NCBI GenBank assembly: GCA_012841485.1 | Contig: DUUU01000268.1 | Coordinates: 1-21,773 of the forward strand | DNA length: 21,773 nt | Origin: Armatimonadota bacterium | GTDB taxonomy: Bacteria; Armatimonadota; JAAZEB01 | Direction: 5' to 3' | Shown here: positions 16,007 through 21,773 of the stretch, piece after piece | Layout: each line of letters begins with the position of its first letter | Position numbering within the stretch: position 1 is the first letter of the stretch | Notes under the pieces: generated by a model | The model's input: the letters and a program-made list of their open reading frames with translations, nothing else | Databases searched by the model: none | What the model was told of the DNA's origin: nothing | Position numbers and translations under genes: made by a program

Positions 16007-17572
16007 CTACACATCCGGCTCCCGATCCAGTTCGGCATCCTCGTGGACCCAGGTCTTGCCGCGCTGGTCGAGAGGAGTGTACTCCAGGTCCTCGGCGCCG
16101 GTATAGTGGGCGCGCGGGCGGATGATGCGGTTGTTGTCCCACTGCTCCAGAATATGCGCCGTCCAGCCAACCACGCGGCTGATCGCAAAGATCGGCGTGA
16201 AGAGTTCCGGTTCGATCTTCATCACCCGGTAGCAGATACCGGAATAGAAGTCGACATTGGGGTAGACCTTGGTGTTCTCGCGAACGACGCGCTCCACCTC
16301 GCGAGCCGTCTCGTAAAGGCGCTCCTCGCCTGCTTCCTGGGAGAGCGCCTCGGCGTAGCGCCGCAGGATGGTCGCCCGAGGGTCCTCCGTGCGGTACACG
16401 CGATGGCCGAACCCGGGGATCTTCACCTTCCTCGCGAGCGCGCCCTTCACCCACGCCTCCGCCTTGGACGGGTCGCCGATCTCGTCGAGCATCTTCATCA
16501 CCTGCTCGTTCGCGCCGCCGTGCAGAGGCCCCTTGAGGGCGCCGATAGCGCCTGTCACGCTGGAGTACATATCGGCCATGGTAGACGCGATGACGCGCGC
16601 GGCGAAGGTGGAGGCGTTCCATTCGTGGTCGGCATGGAGAATGAGCGCCACATCGAAGGCGCGCACCCAGGTGGGATCCGGCTCGGCGCCATGGAGGGTA
16701 TAGAGGAAGTTGTAGGCGATGCTCTTGCCTGGAACCGGATGGATCGGCTCGGCCCCAAAGCGCAGGCGCTGGTGCGCGGTGACGAGCAGCGGGATGCGCG
16801 CGGTGAGACGGATCGCCTTGCGCAGAACGGCGTCGAGCCGGGTGCAGCCACTGTCGGGGTCCCAGTGTCCCAGCGAGGAGATGGCGGTGCGCATCACTTC
16901 CATGGGCGTCGCCGCCCTGGGAAACATGCGCAAGATCATGACGGTCTCGACTGGCAGGTCAACGCTCCCCGTGAAGCTATCGAGGAAGGCTTCAAACTCG
17001 ATCTTGCCGGGCAGGCGGCCATACCACAGCAAGTAGGCGACTTCCTCGAAGGTAGAGTGCGTCGCCAGATCCGCCACGTCAAACCCGCAGTACATCAGCC
17101 GGCCCTTCTGCCCATCGATGAAGCAGATGGATGACTCGCCGGCAATCACATCCTGTAGCCCTCGCTGGATGACTACATCGGCCTTCGTCTCTGACATCTT
17201 TGTTGTCCCCTTCGCGCTATCGCCGGATCTGCACTCTCCTGTCCTGCTCTCCCCGGCCTGGATTGCCTCAATCTGCACATCCCCGGCGCCAGCTCCGTGC
17301 TCCAGGCCCACTCCTGGCACGGTAGCCTCTCCTGGGGTTCGAGCCCCCTGATTTCCGCCCCAGGGCTCCTGCGCCCGCAGCTTCCCCAGGGCATCCCGTC
17401 TCGGTGGCTTCAGCGACTCTGAAGCCAGCCGCTCGACCGCGGGGCGCGGGACGCGGATTGTCCGCGCCACGCGAACTGTGGCCAGACGGCCCGCGGCGAT
17501 CCAGCGCCTGACGGTGCGCTCATGCACCTGAAGCGCCTCTGCCGCCTGCCGGATGGTCCAATACTCATCCAC
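16007..17572 (-). CDS. Citrate synthase with N-terminal excisionase-type HTH domain
   Basis: A 521-residue protein. Residues 3-52 form an excisionase/BldC-like helix-turn-helix ([21 protein letters not shown]). A Gly/Ala/Glu-rich linker runs from about 53 to 125, and a complete citrate or 2-methylcitrate synthase domain follows from 126. The synthase has H313 (LHADHE), the catalytic H351 (GPLHGGANE), H390 (GFGHRVY) and D441 (NVDFYSGI), so it should condense oxaloacetate with an acyl-CoA. The GTG at 17572 has GGGGGAGG eight bases upstream and lies downstream of a strong promoter. A second credible start is the ATG of residue 126 (17197), with AAGGGG about nine bases upstream, which would give a 396-residue synthase of ordinary length. 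Linker codons are less GC-biased than the domains. It could therefore be a fusion, two isoforms, or an HTH gene that lost its stop. Confidence 0.88.
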   Translation of the reverse strand: MDEYWTIRQAAEALQVHERTVRRWIAAGRLATVRVARTIRVPRPAVERLASESLKPPRRDALGKLRAQEPWGGNQGARTPGEATVPGVGLEHGAGAGDVQIEAIQAGESRTGECRSGDSAKGTTKMSETKADVVIQRGLQDVIAGESSICFIDGQKGRLMYCGFDVADLATHSTFEEVAYLLWYGRLPGKIEFEAFLDSFTGSVDLPVETVMILRMFPRAATPMEVMRTAISSLGHWDPDSGCTRLDAVLRKAIRLTARIPLLVTAHQRLRFGAEPIHPVPGKSIAYNFLYTLHGAEPDPTWVRAFDVALILHADHEWNASTFAARVIASTMADMYSSVTGAIGALKGPLHGGANEQVMKMLDEIGDPSKAEAWVKGALARKVKIPGFGHRVYRTEDPRATILRRYAEALSQEAGEERLYETAREVERVVRENTKVYPNVDFYSGICYRVMKIEPELFTPIFAISRVVGWTAHILEQWDNNRIIRPRAHYTGAEDLEYTPLDQRGKTWVHEDAELDREPDV

Positions 17573-17698
17573 GGCGCATACCTCCCCCTATCGTACAGCG
17601 ATGGCTGCAAGCCACGCCCGCTCATGTCCGCGATTGCCCAGCCCGCTGCTTACGATGCCGCTGAGCCCCTCTTGTAGTCACCGCCTCCTCTACACACG

Positions 17699-17728
17699 AT
17701 TATACCCGCCAATGCCCGCGTTTGTCAA
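17699..17728 (-). promoter_or_regulatory. Near-consensus sigma-70 promoter of citrate synthase
   Basis: On the minus strand, exact TTGACA (17728-17723), an 18-nt spacer, and exact TATAAT (17704-17699). The start would be near 17692, about 120 nt before the GTG at 17572, so the mRNA includes the HTH-coding part. Confidence 0.8.
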
Positions 17729-17751
17729 TATATGCCCATACGCCGGCGCGC

Positions 17752-17769
17752 CCATTCGCTGCCGAATGG
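17752..17769. promoter_or_regulatory. 18-nt palindrome 1, candidate operator
   Basis: CCATTCG and CGAATGG are perfect inverted arms around CTGC. It lies 24 nt upstream of the -35 box of the citrate synthase promoter. It has the same geometry (7-4-7) as the palindrome at 17819-17836 but different arm bases. Confidence 0.4.
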
Positions 17770-17818
17770 CACGAGAGGACATCCGCGACGGCGATGCCCG
17801 GCAGGTGCACAGGTCTTC

Positions 17819-17836
17819 CGCGGTTCTACAACCGCG
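17819..17836. promoter_or_regulatory. 18-nt palindrome 2, candidate operator
   Basis: CGCGGTT and AACCGCG are perfect inverted arms around CTAC, about 75 nt upstream of the typA -35 box. A binding site for a dimeric regulator is inferred. It could equally be a DNA cruciform or chance. Confidence 0.4.
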
Positions 17837-17910
17837 CCCACATCGCGAAGAGACGGAGGGCGCGTGCTCCTCCGAGGGCGTGTCCCGCAGCCGCGGCAAC
17901 AGATTCCTAG

Positions 17911-17939
17911 TTGACGCGCACGCCCGCCTGTGGTACGAT
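17911..17939 (+). promoter_or_regulatory. Sigma-70 promoter of typA
   Basis: TTGACG at 17911-17916, a 17-nt spacer, and TACGAT at 17934-17939. Transcription should begin near 17946, giving a leader of about 60 nt. Confidence 0.7.
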
Positions 17940-17961
17940 TTTCGTTGGAAATCTGGGAACG

Positions 17962-17991
17962 CGAAGACACCTCCGCATGGGAGGCTCTTCG
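17962..17991 (+). promoter_or_regulatory. Leader hairpin in the typA mRNA
   Basis: CGAAG/CTTCG (17962-17966 with 17987-17991) encloses CCTCC/GGAGG (17970-17974 with 17980-17984). The fold covers the GGAGG in front of the GTG at 17991 but leaves AAAGGAG at 17994-18000 free for the TTG start at 18009. Confidence 0.35.
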
Positions 17992-18008
17992 TGAAAGGAG
18001 TAGCGTAC

Positions 18009-19844
18009 TTGACGTTCACATCGGCCCCGCCCCGGCATGAGATCCGCAACCTGGCAATCGTCGCGCATGTTGATCATGGGAAGACGACGCTAGTCGACGC
18101 GATGCTCCGGCAAAGTGGGCTCTTTCGAGACAACGAGCAGATTCCCGAGCGCGTCATGGATAACATCGATCTGGAGCGCGAGCGCGGGATCACGATCCTG
18201 GCAAAGAACACCGCAGTCACCTATCGGGGCTATAAGATCAACATTGTGGATACGCCTGGGCACGCCGACTTCGGCGGCGAGGTGGAGCGCGCCCTCAGCC
18301 TGGTGGATGGCATCATGCTGCTGGTGGATGCCGCCGAGGGTCCCATGCCCCAGACGCGCTATGTCTTGAGCAAGGCGCTGGAGGCCGGCCTCACCCCGAT
18401 GGTGGTGGTCAATAAGATCGACCGGCAAGATGCGCGCCCCCGGGAAGTGCTCGATGAAGTATACGAGCTTTTCTTGGACCTTGACGCCACCGACGAGCAG
18501 ATTGAATTCCCGGTGCTCTACACCGTGGGGCGCGACGGAACGGCGGGCGAATCGCCAGAGGAGATGACCGGCGACTTGCGCCCGCTTTTCGAGGCGCTGG
18601 TGCAGACGATCCCGCCGCCACGCGCCGATCCCGCCGCGCCGCTGCGCGTGCTCGTCTCTACCCTGGATTACAACGACTATGTGGGCCGGCTTGCCATCGG
18701 GCGCGTCGTTTCCGGCACGATCCGCGTGGGCGATCCGGTGGCGGTATGCAAGGAAGATGGGAGCATCGAGCGCACCAAGATCACGCAACTCTACTCCTTT
18801 GAAGGCCTGAAACGCCTGGCCGTGGACGAGGTAGCCGCGGGGGATATCATCGCGCTCGCCGGCATCGAGGGGATTGCCATTGGCGATACCGTCGCCGACC
18901 CGGACGAGCCCACTCCCCTGCCGCGCATTCGGGTGGATGAGCCGACGATCTCGATGGTCTTCGGGGTGAACACCTCGCCCTTCGCCGGGCGCGAGGGGAA
19001 GTACGTCACCTCGCGCAACCTGCGCGAGCGCCTGATGAAGGAGGCGCTCTGGAACGTCTCCATCCGGGTGGAGGATACGGAATCGCCGGACTCGTTCAAA
19101 GTCTCCGGGCGTGGCGAGCTGCAGCTTGCCATTCTGATCGAGATGATGCGCCGCGAGGGCTACGAGCTGCAGGTCTCGCAGCCCGAGGTGATCACGCGCG
19201 AGATTGATGGCAAGACGCACGAGCCGTTCGAGCTGGTCTTTATCGATGTCCCGGATGCCTACGTGGGCACAGTCACCGAAGCCCTGGGACGGCGCAAGGG
19301 CCAGATGATGAAGATGGTCAACCACGGGCACGGGCGCGTGCGCCTGGAGTTCCTCGTGCCCTCACGCGGCCTGATCGGGTTCCGCTCAGAGTTCCTGACA
19401 GACACGAGGGGCACGGGCCTACTAAACGCTCTCTTCTCTCATTACGGACAGTGGCAGGGGCCATTGCCACGGCGCTCCAACGGTGCCCTCGTGGCGGACC
19501 GACAGGGAATTACGGCCGCCTATGCCCTCTATAACCTTCAGGAGCGTGGGCAGCTCTTCTGGGGCCCGGGCGTGGGCGTCTATGAAGGGATGGTCGTGGG
19601 CGAGAACGCCCGGCCGGGCGACATGAACGTGAACCCGTGCAAGGAGCGCAAGGCGTCGAATATCCGGTCGAGCACCGACCAGGAGGCAATTCGCCTGGTG
19701 CCGCCACGCGCCATCGGCCTGGACCAGGCGCTGGAGTTCATCAACGCCGACGAGCTGGTGGAGGTGACGCCCAAGAGCGTGCGCATCCGCAAGCGGGTGC
19801 TCTCCGCGCACATGCGGCATCGTCTTGACGGAAAGTCGGAGTAG
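18009..19844 (+). CDS. typA: Ribosome-associated GTPase TypA/BipA
   Basis: A 611-residue translational GTPase related to EF-G and LepA, which binds the ribosome and aids 50S assembly and growth under stress. The G motifs are complete: AHVDHGKT (19-26), RGITI (59-63), DTPGH (81-85) and NKID (135-138). The C-terminal TypA-specific part is present ([31 protein letters not shown]). The TTG start at 18009 is preferred because AAAGGAG lies eight bases upstream and the length matches the family. The in-frame GTG at 17991 has its own GGAGG but is buried in a predicted leader hairpin. The open frame upstream of these reads across the promoter and is not coding. It is divergent from citrate synthase and followed after 47 nt by the ADP-ribosylglycohydrolase. 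Confidence 0.95.
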   Translation: MTFTSAPPRHEIRNLAIVAHVDHGKTTLVDAMLRQSGLFRDNEQIPERVMDNIDLERERGITILAKNTAVTYRGYKINIVDTPGHADFGGEVERALSLVDGIMLLVDAAEGPMPQTRYVLSKALEAGLTPMVVVNKIDRQDARPREVLDEVYELFLDLDATDEQIEFPVLYTVGRDGTAGESPEEMTGDLRPLFEALVQTIPPPRADPAAPLRVLVSTLDYNDYVGRLAIGRVVSGTIRVGDPVAVCKEDGSIERTKITQLYSFEGLKRLAVDEVAAGDIIALAGIEGIAIGDTVADPDEPTPLPRIRVDEPTISMVFGVNTSPFAGREGKYVTSRNLRERLMKEALWNVSIRVEDTESPDSFKVSGRGELQLAILIEMMRREGYELQVSQPEVITREIDGKTHEPFELVFIDVPDAYVGTVTEALGRRKGQMMKMVNHGHGRVRLEFLVPSRGLIGFRSEFLTDTRGTGLLNALFSHYGQWQGPLPRRSNGALVADRQGITAAYALYNLQERGQLFWGPGVGVYEGMVVGENARPGDMNVNPCKERKASNIRSSTDQEAIRLVPPRAIGLDQALEFINADELVEVTPKSVRIRKRVLSAHMRHRLDGKSE

Positions 19845-19891
19845 CGGGCGATGGGGCTCCCCACGCTCCAAGACGCCAGTAGGGAGGACCC

Positions 19892-20827
19892 ATGAACCTG
19901 CGCGAGCGATACCGGGGCGCGCTGCTGGGCCTGGCGGCCGGCGATGCGCTGGGCACCACCGTGGAGTTCCGTGCGCCGGGCAGTTTCCCGCGGGTGACAG
20001 AGATCACCGGCGGCGGACCGTTCCGCTTGAAGCCGGGGCAGTGGACGGATGACACATCGATGGCGCTCTGCCTGGCGGAGAGCCTGGTCGAGCGGTCCGG
20101 GCACGACCCGATAGACCAGCTCGAGCGCTACGTGCGCTGGTGGCGCCAAGGCCACCTGAGCAGCACCGGCAGGTGCTTCAACATTGGTCGCGGAACGAAG
20201 GGGGCGCTGCGCCGCTTCGAGCAGATGCGCGTCGCCTACTGTGGTTCCACCGACTCCCGCGCTTCCGGGAACGGCTCGATCATGCGCCTGGCGCCCGTGC
20301 CCCTGGCTTATGCGCGCGACCCGCGACAGGCGGTCATCCTGAGTGGCGACAGCTCGCGCACGACCCACGCCTCCCCGGAGTGCGTCAGCGCCGCCCGCTA
20401 CCTGGGTGGGCTCATCGTCGGCGCGTTGCTGGGCGCGACCAAGGAGGAGCTCCTCTCTCCATACTACGCGCCGGTGCCGGGGCTATGGGACGAGTTCCCC
20501 CTGGCCCCCGAGGTCGCCGAGGTGGCCAGCGGCTCCTTCCACCGGCGTGAGCCCCCGGAGATTCGCGGGAGCGGCTACGTCGTCGCCACCCTGGAAGCGG
20601 CGCTGTGGGCCTTCGCGCGGACGGACAACTTCCGCGATGGCGCGCTCAAGGTGGTGAACCTGGGCGACGATGCCGACACGACGGGCGCCGTGTACGGCCA
20701 GCTCGCCGGCGCCTTCTACGGCGAATCCGGCATCCCCGCCGAGTGGCGCGCCTGCCTCTGCCTGCGCGAGACGATTGAGTCGCTGGCCGACCGGCTCTAT
20801 GCGCTGGCGGGATGGCAGGAGAAGTGA
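19892..20827 (+). CDS. ADP-ribosylglycohydrolase family (DraG-like) protein
   Basis: A 311-residue all-alpha dimetal hydrolase of the DraG/ARH family, which removes ADP-ribose from proteins, nucleic acids or small molecules. Both metal-binding signatures are present: GDALG and QWTDDTSMAL (52-54 TDD) near the N-terminus, and NLGDDADTTGA (D259, D260, D262, T263) near the C-terminus. The length is typical. The ATG at 19892 follows GGGAGGACCC. Its TGA overlaps the ATG of the sugar isomerase-like gene by one base (TGATG), so the two are co-translated. No ART or nitrogen-fixation gene is nearby to suggest a protein target. Pairing with a sugar isomerase-like gene hints at small-molecule ADP-ribosyl or ribosyl substrates, which is inference. 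Confidence 0.9.
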   Translation: MNLRERYRGALLGLAAGDALGTTVEFRAPGSFPRVTEITGGGPFRLKPGQWTDDTSMALCLAESLVERSGHDPIDQLERYVRWWRQGHLSSTGRCFNIGRGTKGALRRFEQMRVAYCGSTDSRASGNGSIMRLAPVPLAYARDPRQAVILSGDSSRTTHASPECVSAARYLGGLIVGALLGATKEELLSPYYAPVPGLWDEFPLAPEVAEVASGSFHRREPPEIRGSGYVVATLEAALWAFARTDNFRDGALKVVNLGDDADTTGAVYGQLAGAFYGESGIPAEWRACLCLRETIESLADRLYALAGWQEK

Positions 20828-21693
20828 TGAGACCGACCATGATGCGCCTGGGGCTCTCGCGCTCTGTGGAGGAGCTGGCCGGTGATCCGGGGGCTCCACT
20901 CACGCAGTGGCGCGAGTGGGGCATCTCCGTCATCGAGCTGCGGCGCGTGGACGAGGAGACGCCTCCGGAGGAGGTCGCGCGCGCCGCCCGGCGCGTCTGG
21001 AGCGCGGGCCTGGCCCTGGCCGTCCACGCCCGGCTGCCGAAAGAGGCTGTGGGTGCGACCCTGGGGGAGCTCTTCCCTGGCCTGTCCGGCGTGCTCCGGG
21101 AGCTGCGCGAGCGGGGCGAAGCGGTGGTCGTCCCGGTCCACGCCTACGCGGCGCAGGCGGAGAGCGAATCGCGCCTGGCGGCACGAACGCGAGAGGCGCT
21201 GCGCCGGGCTGTGGATGCCGCGGAGCGCGAGGGAGTGCCACTGCGCTTCGCGGTGGAGCTGAACCGCGCGAAGGGTCCGGCGGACCCAAGCGTCACGTAT
21301 GAAGGCGTTCTGGCGCTGGTGGAGGGGCTTCCGGCCGGCATCTGCTGGGACTTCGGCCACGGCTGCAGCAACGCGCGCCGCGGCCTGCTCGCCGAGACTC
21401 CGCCGGCGGCGTTTCTCGACGCCGTGACGCATACCCACATCCATGATATCGGTCCCGGTGGAGACACCCATTGGCCGCTGACGCAGGGCGTGGTGCCGGT
21501 ATCGCAGTATGTGGAGAGGCTGCTCTCAGCCGGGTATGAGGGCATCCTGAACCTGGAGCTGAGCGAAGAGCGGTATGCGGGCCGGGTCGATGCCGCCGAG
21601 GCGGTGTGCGCCAGTATCCAACACCTACAGCAATGCGTAAAATGCGCCAGGGTCATTTCATTCAGAGGAAAAGTGGGTATAAGCGCTTGGTGA
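20827..21693 (+). CDS. Sugar phosphate isomerase/epimerase-like (AP endonuclease 2 fold) TIM barrel
   Basis: A 288-residue protein of the xylose isomerase-like TIM-barrel superfamily, whose members isomerise or epimerise sugars or, less often, cut abasic DNA. Likely metal ligands are E144 (AVELN), D175 and H178 (CWDFGHG), H204/H206 (THTHIHD), D213/H215 (GGDTHW) and E244 (LNLELS), matching the family order. The ATG at 20827 overlaps the upstream stop as TGATG and has AGGAG five bases before it. The last 15-18 residues (from about 271) do not look like the usual helix end of the family. They are encoded by AT-richer DNA that contains the inverted copy of the 19-nt repeat (21647-21665), so the original C-terminus may have been replaced. 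The substrate is unknown. Confidence 0.82.
   Translation: MRPTMMRLGLSRSVEELAGDPGAPLTQWREWGISVIELRRVDEETPPEEVARAARRVWSAGLALAVHARLPKEAVGATLGELFPGLSGVLRELRERGEAVVVPVHAYAAQAESESRLAARTREALRRAVDAAEREGVPLRFAVELNRAKGPADPSVTYEGVLALVEGLPAGICWDFGHGCSNARRGLLAETPPAAFLDAVTHTHIHDIGPGGDTHWPLTQGVVPVSQYVERLLSAGYEGILNLELSEERYAGRVDAAEAVCASIQHLQQCVKCARVISFRGKVGISAW
21647..21665 (-). repeat. 19-nt dispersed repeat, right copy (inverted)
   Basis: This is the exact reverse complement of 87-105. It sits within the last codons of the sugar isomerase-like gene in a locally AT-rich stretch. An AATGCG duplication lies immediately before it (21633-21646). Confidence 0.6.
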
Positions 21694-21726
21694 CCCCGCG
21701 AGTCCGTGCTGATCAGGGAGGAGACC

Positions 21727-21773
21727 ATGGGTGGCAGTGGGGAGTGGCCTCCCGGATCCCTGGCGGAGGCCTT
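21727..21773 (+). CDS. Start of an unidentified gene, cut by the window end
   Basis: An ATG at 21727 is preceded by AGGGAGGAG (21715-21723) at ideal spacing, and the frame is open for the remaining 15 codons (MGGSGEWPPGSLAEA). It begins 33 nt after the sugar isomerase-like gene and is probably in the same operon. There are too few residues to identify it. Confidence 0.45.
   Translation, partial: MGGSGEWPPGSLAEA

Larger units (their letters stand above)
17573..18008. other. 436-nt divergent regulatory region (citrate synthase / typA)
   Basis: No convincing gene is present. It holds a minus-strand promoter at 17699-17728 for citrate synthase, a plus-strand promoter at 17911-17939 for typA, two 18-nt palindromes between them, a roughly 120-nt citrate synthase leader, and a typA leader hairpin at 17962-17991. 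Confidence 0.6.

Noticed and set aside
17331..17365. tRNA T-arm-like sequence (GGGGTTCGAGCCCC)
   Set aside because: There is no matching acceptor stem, D-arm or anticodon arm at the right distances, and it lies inside the HTH-citrate synthase open frame.
17410..17625. Small minus-strand frame overlapping the HTH domain out of frame
   Set aside because: The HTH frame has a clear domain and ribosome-binding site; this one has neither.
17553..18008. 152-residue N-terminal extension of TypA
   Set aside because: It crosses both divergent promoters and two palindromes, and TypA proteins are about 600-615 residues.
18090..19331. 413-residue minus-strand open frame inside typA
   Set aside because: It is antisense to conserved G motifs and its composition is His/Asp/Leu-rich, typical of a shadow frame.
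19845..19891. TGGG/CCCA mini-hairpin after typA as a terminator
   Set aside because: The stem is only four base pairs, with no T-tract, and the next gene follows closely on the same strand.
21676..21681. TATAAG as a -10 box of a promoter for the gene at 21727
   Set aside because: There is no acceptable -35 at 16-18 nt and the site lies inside the end of the preceding gene.

Overview
This is a chromosomal window from a high-GC bacterium (GC-rich third codon positions almost throughout). It carries housekeeping genes (mnmG, htrA-type protease, typA/bipA, citrate synthase) mixed with sugar and hydroxy-acid metabolism genes (Gfo/Idh/MocA oxidoreductase, GH36 alpha-galactosidase-like enzyme, FAD/Fe-S dehydrogenase, sugar isomerase/epimerase-like TIM barrel, ADP-ribosylglycohydrolase). 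Start codons are ATG, GTG and TTG, ribosome-binding sites are GGAGG-like, and several -10 boxes are exact TATAAT. The gene mix would suit an uncultured member of a phylum such as Armatimonadota or Chloroflexota, but I cannot place it from sequence alone. I saw no rRNA, tRNA, CRISPR array or transposase gene.

Layout. 1-90 is the tail of a gene entering from the left. 261-1247 (-) is a Gfo/Idh/MocA oxidoreductase. 1575-3835 (+) is a two-gene envelope unit: an HtrA/DegP-like protease coupled to a putative exported HExxH metallopeptidase. 3855-7187 (-) pairs a GH36 glycosidase with an AIR-synthase/HypE-like protein. 7458-9341 (+) is mnmG, probably leaderless. 9335-11738 (-) is an accessory-looking block: a DUF3696-type AAA ATPase overlapping a PIN-like nuclease gene, then a GuaD-like deaminase. 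11915-15753 (+) is a GlcD-GlcF-type FAD/4Fe-4S dehydrogenase followed by a membrane-anchored TPR protein. 16007-17572 (-) is a citrate synthase with an N-terminal excisionase-type helix-turn-helix. It is divergent from typA (18009-19844, +), which is followed by an ADP-ribosylglycohydrolase and a sugar isomerase-like gene. A further gene begins at 21727.

Most notable: (1) the ATPase-PIN pair at 9865-11738, which has the organisation of a two-component defence or toxin-like system and which I cannot match to a named one; (2) the HTH-citrate synthase fusion, with a credible internal start that could yield a second isoform; (3) a 19-nt perfect inverted repeat close to both window ends, each copy at the 3' end of a gene; (4) the divergent citrate synthase/typA regulatory region with two near-consensus promoters and two 18-nt palindromes; (5) strong hairpins without T-tracts in two of the convergent gaps.
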